Assembly (NCBI RefSeq): GCF_029211185.1
Contig: NZ_JARGDO010000009.1
Coordinates: forward strand, 1 to 64,000
Reading direction: 5' to 3'
DNA from: Tessaracoccus caeni
Lineage (GTDB): Bacteria; Actinomycetota; Actinomycetes; Propionibacteriales; Propionibacteriaceae
DNA length: 64,000 bases
The position numbers and the translations under genes are program-made. This document shows positions 1 to 7,835 of the stretch, piece after piece (the stretch's first letter is position 1; each line of letters begins with the position of its first letter). Below the pieces are notes generated by a model, which worked only from the letters and a program-made list of their open reading frames with translations, was not told where the DNA came from and did not search any database.

Positions 1-2
1 CG

Positions 3-368
3 CGTCGCAAAAGCGAGCGGATCAGCGAGACCGTCACGACCTGGGGATCGATGACCCAGGAAATCCTCCAACTACGCGATCATCTCGCCGCGCAACAGGT
101 CACCTGCGTCGTGATGGAAGCCACCAGTGACTACTGGCGGCCCTACTACTACCTGCTGGAAGACCTCCCGAACTGTGAGGTGATGCTGGTCAACGCCCGC
201 CACGTGAAAACCGTTCCCGGCCGTAAAACCGATGTTAACGACGCTACCTGGCTCGCTCAGATCGGAGCCCACGGACTGGTTCGTGCGTCCTTCGTGCCAC
301 CACCTGAGATCCGTGAACTGCGTGACCTGACCCGTACCAGGGCCACCATCACCCGTGACCGGGCCCGC
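3..368 (+). pseudogene. IS110 transposase, N-terminal half (DEDD domain), truncated
   Basis: The frame is open from base 3, where it encodes ..ISETVTTWGSM, so the true start lies left of the window and the ATG at 51 is internal. It carries the RuvC-like DEDD domain of IS110 transposases (pfam DEDD_Tnp_IS110). Visible acidic ligands are the E of MEATSDYW and the two D of GRKTDVNDATWLAQ. Coding is cut at codon CGC (366-368) by the IS3 element; the codons after it (VNRPRF..) come from the IS3 end. The remainder of the protein resumes at 1739. Confidence 0.9.
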
Positions 369-396
369 GTGAACCGTCCCAGGTTCTGTGCCGCTT

Positions 397-1370
397 CTAT
401 GCGGGGATCGGCTCTCGGGTGAGAGTCGCGTAGTAGGCGGCCTCGTATTCGACGGGGCTGCTCATTCCGAGGCTACCGTGGAGCCTGCGGTTGTTGTACC
501 AGTCGACCCATGCGGCGGTCGCGTGTTCGATGTCAGCGATCGTGCGGTAGGGGCCATCGTGGAAGATCGTGGTGCGGATGCACTCGGTCTTGTAGAGCCC
601 GTTGATGGTTTCCATCAGGGCGTTATCGTAGGCGTCACCGACCGTGCCGATCGACGGCGCGATACCGTCGAGAGCGAGTTTCTCCGTCCACGCCACGGAC
701 GTGTACTGGACCCGGCATCGCTATGGGCTCGGAGTTGCTCGGGCTGGATGGGCCGGCCCTGCCGGCCGCGTTCCCACAAAGCGATCCGTAGCGGGATCAT
801 CACGAGATCGACATGCTTGCTGGTTTGCGCATGCCAGGCCACGATGCGTTGCGAGTAGACGTCGAGGATGAACGCGACATAGACCCAACCGGTCCAGCTG
901 CGTACGTAGGTGAAGTCCATCACCCAGGTGTGATCCGGCCGGGGCGCGGTGAAGTCCCGGTTCAGCAAGTCCCCAGCCCGGTTCCCGTTCTTCGACGGGA
1001 TCGTGGTGCGGATCGCTTTCGCTCGCGTCACACCAGATAGGCCGAGCAGCCGCATCGCGCGGTCTACCGCGCCCCACGAGGCGTCGGGGGTCACGGTGCG
1101 GCGGATCAGCGCGGTCATCTTCTTCCGCCCGTACAAGCCTTCCGGGGTCATCTTCCGCCGCGCGACCCCAGCAGCGTCGACCACTGTTGTCCAAGCCGCG
1201 TCACGGACGGCGTCGACGACCAGGGCGTCGGTAATGGTGCGGGCCGCGATGCGGGGCTTTGTCCAGGCCCGGTAGGTTCTTGCAGCGATCTTCACGCCCT
1301 GCTCTCGCAGGACACGGACGATCGACTCGACTGCGTGACCCTCGGCCCGCATCTGATCGATGAAGCCCAT
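397..1370 (-). pseudogene. IS3 transposase OrfB (DDE integrase), frameshifted
   Basis: The N-terminal part (HTH_21 region and rve integrase core) runs in one frame from the ATG at 1370 to about base 708, where the frame is lost after HSDAGS. The rest of the integrase, AWTEKLALDG..YDNALMETINGLYKTE.., continues in another frame down to 397. One extra C in the coding strand near 707-710 would read HSDAGSQYTSVAWTEK, the normal family sequence, so a single base is missing. The DDE residues would be D in VMDFTYV, D in HSDAG and E in NALMETI. The copy is inactive unless the deletion is a sequencing error. Confidence 0.9.
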
Positions 1371-1372
1371 GA

Positions 1373-1684
1373 TCAGCGGTTGCGGGGGTCGAGTTCCCCC
1401 GCGAAGAAAATCGAGGCCTTCCTGAGGATCTCGTTGTCCTCACGCAACCTGCGGTTCTCAGCCTTCAACCGTTTGATCTCGGCGTGTTCTTCGCTGGTCT
1501 GACCATCACGGTCACCGGCGTCGATCTCGGCCTGGACCACCCACCGGCGCAGGGACTCAACACCGACACCTTCCTGGCGAGCGACGGCCGCGACGGCCTG
1601 CTGGTTCGAGGGGTACTCGGCACGGTGCTCAAGCACGAGCCTCACAGCCCGCTCACGTACCTGGGGATCAATCTTCCTTGGCAT
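1373..1684 (-). CDS. IS3 transposase OrfA (helix-turn-helix)
   Basis: 103 aa. The N-terminal helix-turn-helix (residues about 10-50, with VAAVARQEGVGVESLRRWV) binds the element ends. It is followed by a leucine-zipper-like coiled coil (EIKRLKAENRRLREDNEIL, about residues 70-88), the usual layout of IS3 OrfA. The stop is two bases before the orfB ATG. In this family OrfAB is made by programmed -1 frameshifting near the orfA end. OrfA is intact, but its OrfB partner is frameshifted. Confidence 0.9.
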   Translation of the reverse strand: MPRKIDPQVRERAVRLVLEHRAEYPSNQQAVAAVARQEGVGVESLRRWVVQAEIDAGDRDGQTSEEHAEIKRLKAENRRLREDNEILRKASIFFAGELDPRNR

Positions 1685-1738
1685 AACGCCATCCTTTCAA
1701 CTCGAAAGGAAGCGGCATCAAACCCGGGCCGGTTCAAC

Positions 1739-2542
1739 GAGATCAACCGGCTGGAGAAACTCCTCGAAGGCGCAGGTATCAAACTCTCCAGCGTCGTCAC
1801 CAACCTCACCGGGGTCTCCGCCCGCGCCATGCTCACCGCTCTCGCCGATGGTGAACGCGACCCCGAAACCCTCGCCGGTTTGGCGCACTACAGCATGCGC
1901 GGTAAACAAGCCCAACTCATCGCCGCTCTGACCGGAGCATTCAAACCCCACCACGGACTCCTGGTCAAAACCCACTACACGCTGATCGATTCCTACGACC
2001 AAGCCATCAGCGAGATCACCCAACACATCGAGGTGGTGATCGAGCCCTTTCGTGTCTTCCGGGAACTACTCACCTCCATCCCCGGGATCAGCACCACCGT
2101 CGCTGACATCGTGATCGCGGAAACCGGGGCAGACATGACCCGGTTCCCCACCGCCGCTCACCTGGCCTCCTGGGCAGGAGTCGCCCCCGGCAGCAACGAG
2201 TCCGCCGGGAAACACAAAACCGCGTCCGTGCGCCACGGCAACAAACACCTCAAAGCAGCCCTCGGTATCGCGGCCCTGTCCGTGACCCGCACCAAGAACA
2301 CCTACCTCGCCGCCAGGTTCCAACGCGTGAAAGCACGACGAGGAGGCAAACGCGCTCTCGTCGCGCTCCAACACACCATGATCACCACGATCTGGCACAT
2401 GGCCACCAACGGCACCTACTACCAAGACCCCGGCACCGACTACCACGACCGGCAAAACCCCAACCGCACACGCCAACGACTGATCAAAGCCCTCAACACC
2501 CTCGGCTACGACGTCACCCTCACCCTCAAAGAAGCCGCCTAA
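1739..2542 (+). pseudogene. IS110 transposase, C-terminal half (Transposase_20 domain)
   Basis: Resumes at codon GAG (1739) with EINRLEKLLEGAGIKLSSV and runs to the TAA at 2540. It contains the Transposase_20 domain with the helix-hairpin-helix-like stretch TSIPGISTTVADIVIAETG and the conserved catalytic-serine region of the family (ASWAGVAPGSNESAGK). The open frame extends upstream to 1484, but that part is IS3 DNA read backwards and is not transposase. It cannot be translated as an intact protein. Confidence 0.88.
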
Positions 2543-2572
2543 CCCCCACACCAACAGACCATCTTCGTAACA

Positions 2573-2733
2573 GGCTCCGCTGCGCTCCGCACCTCAAAGA
2601 GCGTGGAGGGTGCTTCGCGCTGGTCTTGATTGTCGAGGCTCCGCTGCGCTCCGCACCTCAAAGAGCGTGAGTGGTGCTTCGCGCTGGTCTTGATTGTCGA
2701 GGCTCCGCTGCGCTCCGCACCTCAAAGAGCGTG
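2573..2733. repeat. Tandem 64-bp repeat, about 2.5 copies
   Basis: Units start at 2573, 2637 and 2701 (period 64). Each begins GGCTCCGCTGCGCTCCGCAC followed by CTCAAAGAGCGTG; the two complete units continue to GCTTCGCGCTGGTC and TTGATTGTCGA. The unit itself holds a short direct repeat (GCTCCGCTGCGCTCCGC). The array fills the gap between the IS110 transposase and dinB. It has no coding potential I would defend. Confidence 0.9.
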
Positions 2734-2751
2734 GCTGTCGTACAACTGCAC

Positions 2752-2757
2752 TAATAT
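2752..2757 (+). promoter_or_regulatory. -10 box of dinB, predicted leaderless
   Basis: TAATAT ends 7 bases before the dinB ATG at 2765, so transcription should start at or next to the start codon. There is no Shine-Dalgarno sequence. No convincing -35 box is seen, and no clear actinobacterial SOS box. Confidence 0.5.
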
Positions 2758-2764
2758 CTGATCC

Positions 2765-4096
2765 ATGGCCCGACGCATCCTCCATCTGGATCTGGATGCG
2801 TTCTTCGCTGCCGTCGAGCAGCGTGACAAGCCGAGCCTTCGCGGGAAACCGGTGGTCGTCGGTGGGGCCGGGCCCAGGGGTGTGGTGGCCACGGCGTCGT
2901 ACGAGGCCCGACCCTTCGGCGTCCGCTCTGCGATGTCCGGGGCGGAGGCCAAGCGACGTGCTCCGAATGCTGCCTTTCTTGGCGGACGGTTCCAGGCCTA
3001 CCGCGAGTCGTCCCGGATCGTGATGGGGCTGCTGCGGGAGGTCTCGCCGCTGGTGGAGCCGCTCAGCTTCGACGAGGCCTACGTCGATCTCGGCCCGGCC
3101 GGTTGGCAGGACGAGGAACTGGAGGATCGCGTCGCGGCGCTGCGTGCGGAACTCACCCGTCGTACCGAGGGTCTGACCGCCTCCGTCGGTGTGGCCAGCA
3201 GCAAGTTCCTGGCCAAGATGGCCTCTGAGGCCGCCAAGCCCAACGGCGCGCGCATCCTTCGCCCGCACGAGGAACTCGACTTCATCGCCCCCATGCCCGT
3301 GCGCGCGGTGCCCGGCGTCGGCCCCGCGACGGAGCAGCGGCTGATGGCCATCGGCGTCTATACGGTGCAGGATCTGCGCGAGGCCAGCCGCTCCGAACTG
3401 ATCCGCCAACTGGGGCAATCGTCGGGGGAGGGGCTGGCGGAGCTGGCCTGGGCCCGGGATCCGCGTCGGGTTCAGGCGAGCCGCGAGGCCAAGTCGATCT
3501 CCACCGAGGACACCTTCCAGACCGACCTGAAGGATCCTGCCCAACTCGCCGCGATCCTGCGACGCGACGCCGCGCAAGTGGCCGCACGGCTGTCCAAGAC
3601 AGGTCTCTTCGCCCGCACCGTGCACATCAAGGTGCGGATGGGCGACTTCACCACCATCACCAAGGCCTACTCGCTGGGCGGTGCCACCGACTCCCCGGAC
3701 ACCATCACCCGGGCCGGCCTGGAGCTGCTCGCGGAGGTCGACGTGCGCCCGGGCGTCAGGCTGCTCGGCATCGGCGTCAGCAACTTCGCCAGCGCCGGCC
3801 AGGAGGTGCTGTTCGACGACACCGACGATGCGAGCTCCGATCGACTCGAGGACGTGGAGATCGACACCTCGGCCGTCCGGGGGCGAGGCGGCTACTATCC
3901 CGGTGCCGATGTCGTGCACGCCGAGCACGGACGCGGGTGGGTGTGGGGATCCGGAAAGGGCCGGGTGACCGTCCGCTTCGAGCACCGCGATACCGGTCCC
4001 GGGCCGGTGCGCACCTTCGCCATCGACGACGAGGCCCTCGCCACGGTGCCCATCGATCCGTTGCCCCTCGCCCTGGCCGAGGATGCGGAAGACTAG
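2765..4096 (+). CDS. dinB: DNA polymerase IV (Y family, translesion synthesis)
   Basis: 443 aa. The enzyme copies damaged templates without proofreading. Catalytic acidic residues are seen in HLDLDAFFAAVEQ (D9/D11) and SFDEAYVDL (D103, E104). The helix-hairpin-helix region (AVPGVGPATEQRLMAIGVYT) and little-finger domain follow. QEVLF at residues 346-350 fits the beta-clamp-binding motif QxxLF. The last 90 residues or so (VHAEHGRGWVWGSGKGRVTV) form a small beta-rich tail seen in actinobacterial DinB proteins. The TAG stop lies inside the left end of the palindromic element at 4093. Confidence 0.93.
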   Translation: MARRILHLDLDAFFAAVEQRDKPSLRGKPVVVGGAGPRGVVATASYEARPFGVRSAMSGAEAKRRAPNAAFLGGRFQAYRESSRIVMGLLREVSPLVEPLSFDEAYVDLGPAGWQDEELEDRVAALRAELTRRTEGLTASVGVASSKFLAKMASEAAKPNGARILRPHEELDFIAPMPVRAVPGVGPATEQRLMAIGVYTVQDLREASRSELIRQLGQSSGEGLAELAWARDPRRVQASREAKSISTEDTFQTDLKDPAQLAAILRRDAAQVAARLSKTGLFARTVHIKVRMGDFTTITKAYSLGGATDSPDTITRAGLELLAEVDVRPGVRLLGIGVSNFASAGQEVLFDDTDDASSDRLEDVEIDTSAVRGRGGYYPGADVVHAEHGRGWVWGSGKGRVTVRFEHRDTGPGPVRTFAIDDEALATVPIDPLPLALAEDAED

Positions 4097-4261
4097 TGCC
4101 CTGCGCCGAAAGTTCGTTGAAGTATCCGACGCCATATAAGGCACCTCGCTTCGTTGGCAGAACGCCTTGATAGGTACCGCTATCAAGGCGTTCTGCCGCC
4201 TTGCGATGCACCTCATCTGACGCCGCCTACTTTGCAACGAACTTCCGACGCAGGACACTAG
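4093..4261. repeat. Palindromic MITE-like element with CTAG ends
   Basis: 169 bp forming one long imperfect palindrome. The outer arms start CTAGTGCCCTGCGCCGAAAG on the left and, read from the right, CTAGTGTCCTGCGTCGGAAG; both continue TTCGTTG. The centre is a perfect 18-bp stem (GGCAGAACGCCTTGATAG and its complement) around a 6-base loop. CTAG at both ends could be a duplicated target. It encodes no protein. It may be a non-autonomous transposon; it could also act as a terminator for dinB. Confidence 0.8.
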
Positions 4262-4265
4262 ACGA

Positions 4266-5147
4266 ATGAACACGGGAGTTCGAGGAGCGCCGTCGGGCCT
4301 GTTCGTGGGGCTGGCCACGCTGGATGTGGTCCAGTTGGTCGACGGCATGCCTGGCCCCAACCAGAAGGTCACCGCCGCCGAGTCCTGGCTTGCCGCGGGC
4401 GGTCCGGCGGCCGCGGCCGCCATCGCGTTCTCGGCCTTGGGTGGATCGGCCACGTTGGTCACGGCGCTCGGCACCAACTCAGCGGCCGCGTTGGTCCGCG
4501 CCGATCTGGTGGCGGCCGGCGTGACGGTGATAGACCGTGCTCCGGACGGGTTCGGGCTGGCGCCGGCCGTGGTGATCGTCGACGCCGCCACGGGCGAGCG
4601 CACCGTCGTGGGCGGCCCGGTGCATCCACCCCAGACGCTGCCCGTCGAGGAGTCGGTCCTCGACGGATGCGACGTCGTCCTGGTCGATGGCCATCACCCG
4701 GCGCTGGCGCGGGCGGTCGTGCCCGCTGCGGCCGACAGGGCCGTACCCGTCGTTGTGGACGCCGGCTCGCACAAGCCCGTGTTCGATGAGTTGTGGGGCC
4801 ACACCAGCGACGTGATCTGCTCGGCCGACTACAGCCACCCCTCTGGCCGATCGCACGAGACCCTGCTCGAGCACGGACCGTCGCTGGTGGCGGTCAGCCA
4901 CGGCAGCGATCCGTTGCAGTGGTGGAGCTCGGACGAGTCGGGTGAGGTGCCGGTCCCTCGCGTCGCCGTGGCGGACACCCTGGGTGCCGGCGACGTGCTG
5001 CATGGCGCCTACGCCTACGCGCTCGCTGTGGGATCGCCTCGTGCGGATGCCCTCGCGTTCGGCGTGGCGGCGGCGTCGCGTCGAGTGGCCTGTCTCGGAC
5101 CGTTTTCCTGGCGCGACGATCTGAAACGGTGGCGACGAGTACCCTAG
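4266..5147 (+). CDS. PfkB-family carbohydrate kinase
   Basis: 293 aa, a ribokinase-like fold. The family signature DTLGAGDVLHGA is at residues 237-248, with D243 the likely catalytic base and GAGD the anion hole. The N-terminal substrate region contains GGPAAAAAIAFSALGG, matching PfkB signature 1. The substrate (a sugar, nucleoside or similar alcohol) cannot be told from sequence. It sits 4 bp before thpR, so the two are probably co-transcribed. Confidence 0.85.
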   Translation: MNTGVRGAPSGLFVGLATLDVVQLVDGMPGPNQKVTAAESWLAAGGPAAAAAIAFSALGGSATLVTALGTNSAAALVRADLVAAGVTVIDRAPDGFGLAPAVVIVDAATGERTVVGGPVHPPQTLPVEESVLDGCDVVLVDGHHPALARAVVPAAADRAVPVVVDAGSHKPVFDELWGHTSDVICSADYSHPSGRSHETLLEHGPSLVAVSHGSDPLQWWSSDESGEVPVPRVAVADTLGAGDVLHGAYAYALAVGSPRADALAFGVAAASRRVACLGPFSWRDDLKRWRRVP

Positions 5148-5151
5148 TCAG

Positions 5152-5718
5152 ATGGGACATCGTATGTTCGCGGCAGTGCTGCCGCCACAAGAGATCGTGG
5201 AGGAAATCAACCGTTTGCTTGCGCCTCGCAGGGAGGCGCTTCCGATGCTGCGTTGGACTCGGCCGGAAGGCTGGCACCTGACCACGGCATTCATGGAGGA
5301 TGTCGACGAGTATCGCGTCGAGCCGTTGCTCGACGCGTTGGGGGAGGTGGCCGATCACCACGCGCCCTTCGACCTCAGCGTCGGGGGCGGATACGCGCTG
5401 CCGCACCCCGACACGGCCAAGATCATCGTGCTAGGGGTCTCGCGCGGATCCGACGAACTGGAACGGCTCTCCGTCGCCTGCCGCGGAGCCGCCAACCGGG
5501 TGGGCGCCAAACCCGACGGTCGCCGCTTCCTCGGACATCTCACGCTGGCCCGGCACGGCCGCGGCTTCCCGTCGACCAAGCTGCTCGCCGTCCTCGACTC
5601 CCTGGGCGAGTGGGCGTGGCGCGTCGACGAGTTCGCCCTGATGGAATCGCACCTCTCGACGAAACGCTACGACGTGGTCGCCCGCTTCCCGCTCAAGGGC
5701 GCGGATGCCCTAAGCTAG
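5152..5718 (+). CDS. thpR: RNA 2',3'-cyclic phosphodiesterase (2H / LigT family)
   Basis: 188 aa, full length for the family. Both catalytic HxTx motifs are present: HLTT at residues 42-45 and HLTL at 129-132. Members hydrolyse 2',3'-cyclic phosphate RNA ends and were first described as 2'-5' RNA ligases. The ATG at 5152 gives the typical short lead into a FAAVLPP strand; an internal ATG at 5164 is possible. It follows the PfkB gene by 4 bases, and tRNA-Leu follows 25 bp downstream. Confidence 0.9.
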   Translation: MGHRMFAAVLPPQEIVEEINRLLAPRREALPMLRWTRPEGWHLTTAFMEDVDEYRVEPLLDALGEVADHHAPFDLSVGGGYALPHPDTAKIIVLGVSRGSDELERLSVACRGAANRVGAKPDGRRFLGHLTLARHGRGFPSTKLLAVLDSLGEWAWRVDEFALMESHLSTKRYDVVARFPLKGADALS

Positions 5719-5743
5719 GCGGGCCGAGTCGCGAGCTTGGCGG

Positions 5744-5828
5744 GCCGCTGTGGTGAAATTGGTAGACACGCAGGATTTAGGTTCCTGTGCCTTCGGGCGT
5801 GAGGGTTCAAGTCCCTTCGGCGGTACCA
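5744..5828 (+). tRNA. tRNA-Leu (anticodon UAG)
   Basis: 85 nt including an encoded CCA. The acceptor stem GCCGCTG pairs with CGGCGGT, with two G-U pairs. The anticodon stem CAGGA/TCCTG encloses loop TTTAGGT, so the anticodon is TAG, reading CUA and probably other CUN codons. A long variable arm (TGCCTTCGGGCGT) marks it as a class II tRNA. The T arm is GAGGG-TTCAAGT-CCCTT, and the discriminator base is A. Confidence 0.96.
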
Positions 5829-5838
5829 AAACCCCTTG

Positions 5839-6441
5839 TCAACCCACCCATCGGTTACCGACGGGGTCGGCCGTCAACGCTCCGGCGGAGAGGGTGGCCA
5901 GGGCGGTGTGCAGATCGCCGACGTCGGGTTCGGGCACCGCCAGCCGGATGTAGGCCGCGTCCGACCAATCCACGCCATCCACTACAACCGGAGCGCCCGA
6001 TGGCAGCACCAGCCCGCGCAACTGATCCTCGACGACGCCCACCTCCGCGAAGCCGACCCGCACGCTGAACACCTGGCACAGCGAGACGCGTCGCACGCCG
6101 GCGGCTGCAACGGCCTCGGCGACCGCGTCCGAGTAGGCGCGCACCAGCCCGCCTGCGCCTAACTTGATGCCGCCGAAGTACCGAGTGACGACGGCCACCA
6201 CGTCGGTGAGTTCGTTGCGCTGCAGCACGGTCAGCATGGGGATGCCCGCGGTGCCGGCGGGTTCACCGTCGTCGGAACTGCGGGCGGTTCGGCCATCGGG
6301 GCCGAGGATGAATGCCGAGCAGTGATGCCGGGCGTCGAAATAGTGCGAGCGGCGCTCCTCGATCACCGCCCGCGCGTCGGCCTCCGTGGTGACGCGACGG
6401 ATGCGGGTCAGGAAGCGGGAGCGTCTGATCTCCAGCTCCAC
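5839..6441 (-). CDS. yigZ: YigZ / IMPACT family protein
   Basis: 200 aa, usual length. The N-terminal UPF0029 (IMPACT) domain contains the characteristic HHCSAFILG, SSDDGEPAGTAGIPML and VTRYFGGIKLGAGGLVRAY; the C-terminal DUF1949-like ferredoxin fold follows. Eukaryotic IMPACT regulates Gcn2 signalling; the bacterial role is unsettled. The start is the GTG at 6441. The reading frame begins two bases after a strong hairpin (6443-6470), so upstream read-through from bcp may be limited. Confidence 0.9.
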   Translation of the reverse strand: MELEIRRSRFLTRIRRVTTEADARAVIEERRSHYFDARHHCSAFILGPDGRTARSSDDGEPAGTAGIPMLTVLQRNELTDVVAVVTRYFGGIKLGAGGLVRAYSDAVAEAVAAAGVRRVSLCQVFSVRVGFAEVGVVEDQLRGLVLPSGAPVVVDGVDWSDAAYIRLAVPEPDVGDLHTALATLSAGALTADPVGNRWVG

Positions 6442-6442
6442 A

Positions 6443-6470
6443 TCGACGCCCCCGCCTTCGGGGGCGTCGA
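6443..6470 (-). terminator. Hairpin between bcp and yigZ
   Basis: Arms TCGACGCCCCC (6443-6453) and GGGGGCGTCGA (6460-6470) with a six-base loop. There is no T tract, and the hairpin sits immediately before the yigZ start codon. It could end bcp transcription or hide the yigZ ribosome-binding region. Confidence 0.5.
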
Positions 6471-6488
6471 TCGTGAGGAACCGGCTGG

Positions 6489-6968
6489 TCAGATGCCCAG
6501 CTCGCGACGGAGCTTGGCGACGTGGCCGGTGGCCTTGACGTTGTACTGGGCCACCTTGACGATGCCGACGCCCTGGTCGTCGACATCGATCACGAAGGTG
6601 GAGCGCAGCACGCCCTCGATCTCCTTGCCGTACAGCTTCTTGATGCCATAGGCGCCGTACTCCTTGAGCACGTTCTTCTCGGGATCGGCGAGCAGTGTGA
6701 AGGCGAGGTTGGCCGTCGCGTGGAACTTGGTGAGTCGCTCGACGGTGTCAGGGGAGCACCCGATGACGGTGTAGCCCTGCTCGGCGAAGGCGTCGATGGC
6801 GCCGGAGAAATCGGTCGCCTGGGTGGTGCAGCCGGGGGTCATGGCGGCGGGGTAGAAGTACAGCACGATGCGCTGACCTTTGAAGTCGCTGAGCGATACG
6901 GGGTTGCCGTTCTGGTCGGGCAACGTGAATTCGGGGGCAGTGGCACCTTGGGTCAATCGAGCGGTCAC
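6489..6968 (-). CDS. bcp: Thiol peroxidase of the BCP/PrxQ family
   Basis: 159 aa. Reduces hydrogen peroxide and organic peroxides. The peroxidatic cysteine is C47 in YPAAMTPGCTTQ. The resolving cysteine that many BCPs carry five residues later is absent (C-T-T-Q-A-T), which points to a 1-Cys mechanism with an external thiol such as mycothiol or thioredoxin. Another cysteine lies in VIGCSPD. The gene diverges from the DUF3618/groES-like pair. Confidence 0.93.
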   Translation of the reverse strand: MTARLTQGATAPEFTLPDQNGNPVSLSDFKGQRIVLYFYPAAMTPGCTTQATDFSGAIDAFAEQGYTVIGCSPDTVERLTKFHATANLAFTLLADPEKNVLKEYGAYGIKKLYGKEIEGVLRSTFVIDVDDQGVGIVKVAQYNVKATGHVAKLRRELGI

Positions 6969-7021
6969 GCCGACATGCTACTAGGATCGCTGTAGCGATG
7001 CCGCGACGATGAGGAGTGAGG

Positions 7022-7357
7022 ATGCCCGACAAACAGCGCACGATCGATGAGATCCGTGCCGAGATGGCCGCCAACCGCGTCAACGTCGGTGTCTCGGCGT
7101 CCCAACTGCGCGAGTCGATAAACCCGAAGAACATCGCCAAGAGCGGCATCGAGGAGACCAAGCAGTTCATCAAAGGCGAGTACGACGCCGCCAAGGCGCA
7201 GTTCGTCGACACCGATGGCAGCGTCAACCTGCAGCGCGTCCTGATCATCGGCGGCGCCGTCCTCGGTGCGGTGGTGTTCTTCGCGACGCTCAACTCGATC
7301 GGGCATCGTCGACAGCTCGCCAAGTTCAAGAAGCTGGCCATCGAGGCCGCTCAGTGA
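7022..7357 (+). CDS. DUF3618 domain-containing membrane protein
   Basis: 111 aa. The N-terminal half is charged and helical (TIDEIRAEMAANRVNVGVSA), as in DUF3618; one membrane segment follows (about residues 72-89, VLIIGGAVLGAVVFFATL), and the C-terminus is basic. The ATG at 7022 is preferred over the GTG at 7016 because GAGGAG ends 6 bases before it. It overlaps the next gene by 4 bases. Function unknown; members often resemble phage-tail or envelope-associated helical proteins. Confidence 0.8.
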   Translation: MPDKQRTIDEIRAEMAANRVNVGVSASQLRESINPKNIAKSGIEETKQFIKGEYDAAKAQFVDTDGSVNLQRVLIIGGAVLGAVVFFATLNSIGHRRQLAKFKKLAIEAAQ

Positions 7358-7677
7358 GCGAGGAGAACCTTCCTATCCGGATGCTGCACGATCGCGTGCT
7401 GATCGACTCCGAGGAGTCGGCCAAAGAGCGACGAAGCGGCGCCGGCATCCTGATCCCTGCCACCGTCCAGATGGGCAAACGGCTGAACTGGGCGAAGGTG
7501 GTGGCGATCGGCCCCAACGTGCGCGCCGTCGAGGTGGGGGACCGGGTGCTGTTCGACCCGGAAGACCGTTCCGAGGTAGAGATCGGTGGCAAGACCTGCA
7601 TCCTGACCCGCGAGCGCGACCTGCACGCGGTGGCCGCCGAACGCATACCCGACGCCGGCACAGGGCTCTATCTCTAG
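7354..7677 (+). CDS. GroES-like co-chaperonin (stand-alone)
   Basis: 107 aa, a Cpn10 fold: IRMLHDRVLIDSEES at the start, the mobile-loop region RRSGAGILIPATVQ, then GDRVLFDPEDRSEVEIGG. No groEL follows, and it is coupled to a DUF3618 gene through a GTGA overlap. It is therefore probably a paralogue of the main GroES rather than the chaperonin partner itself. The tail (ERIPDAGTGLYL) extends past the usual Cpn10 end. Confidence 0.8.
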   Translation: MSEENLPIRMLHDRVLIDSEESAKERRSGAGILIPATVQMGKRLNWAKVVAIGPNVRAVEVGDRVLFDPEDRSEVEIGGKTCILTRERDLHAVAAERIPDAGTGLYL

Positions 7678-7760
7678 GGCGGGATGGCCGTGTCGGGCGT
7701 CGTCGTGACTCCTGGAGCGAATGCCGCCGCGACACCGGAAAGGGTTGCCGGCGTGAGTCT

Positions 7761-7835
7761 GATGAAAAGCGCACACTCGACCCCTCTGAGGCTCAAAGAA
7801 AGGGCCGTAGGGGCGTCGAGTGTGCGCTTTTCATC
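7761..7835. repeat. Hairpin repeat family A, copy 1
   Basis: Perfect 20-bp arms: GATGAAAAGCGCACACTCGA (7761-7780) and its complement (7816-7835). Extra pairing inside (CCCCT with AGGGG) encloses a loop with AAAGAAAGGGCC. A second copy, with different but still complementary stem bases, is at 33337-33411. It lies 83 bases after the groES-like gene. The rest of 7678-7968 holds only one TTATCCACA motif (7885-7893). Confidence 0.88.

Larger units (their letters stand above)
370..1736 (-). mobile_element. IS3-family insertion sequence, 1367 bp, nested in IS110
   Basis: The ends form an imperfect inverted repeat of about 27 bp. The left end reads TGAACCGTCCCAGGTT.. from 370. The right end, read on the minus strand from 1736, is TGAACCGGCCCGGGTT.., and both continue to GCCGCTTC. 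Ends starting with TG, a length near 1.3 kb and two consecutive minus-strand ORFs (orfA, orfB) are typical of IS3. The flanking target bases are GCG on the left and ACG on the right, so an exact 3-bp duplication is not preserved, but the shared CG fits insertion in the IS110 gene. Confidence 0.92.
1..2542 (+). mobile_element. IS110-family insertion sequence, interrupted by an IS3 element
   Basis: The two halves of an IS110-family transposase lie on the + strand on either side of a nested IS3 element (370-1736). Removing the IS3 element and one copy of the target bases (CG at 368-369 and 1738-1739) restores one reading frame across the junction, R-A-R-E-I-N-R-L, as expected for this family. 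The left end lies outside the window. IS110 elements usually lack terminal inverted repeats, so the right end, somewhere after the stop at 2542, cannot be fixed here. The element is inactive through disruption. Confidence 0.88.

Noticed and set aside
388-858. Plus-strand ORFs inside the IS3 element
   Set aside because: Antisense shadows of OrfB with no motif.
2594-4603. 669-codon open frame on the minus strand across dinB and the PfkB gene
   Set aside because: Shadow frame in GC-rich coding DNA. The plus-strand genes have family motifs and good starts; the minus frame has none.
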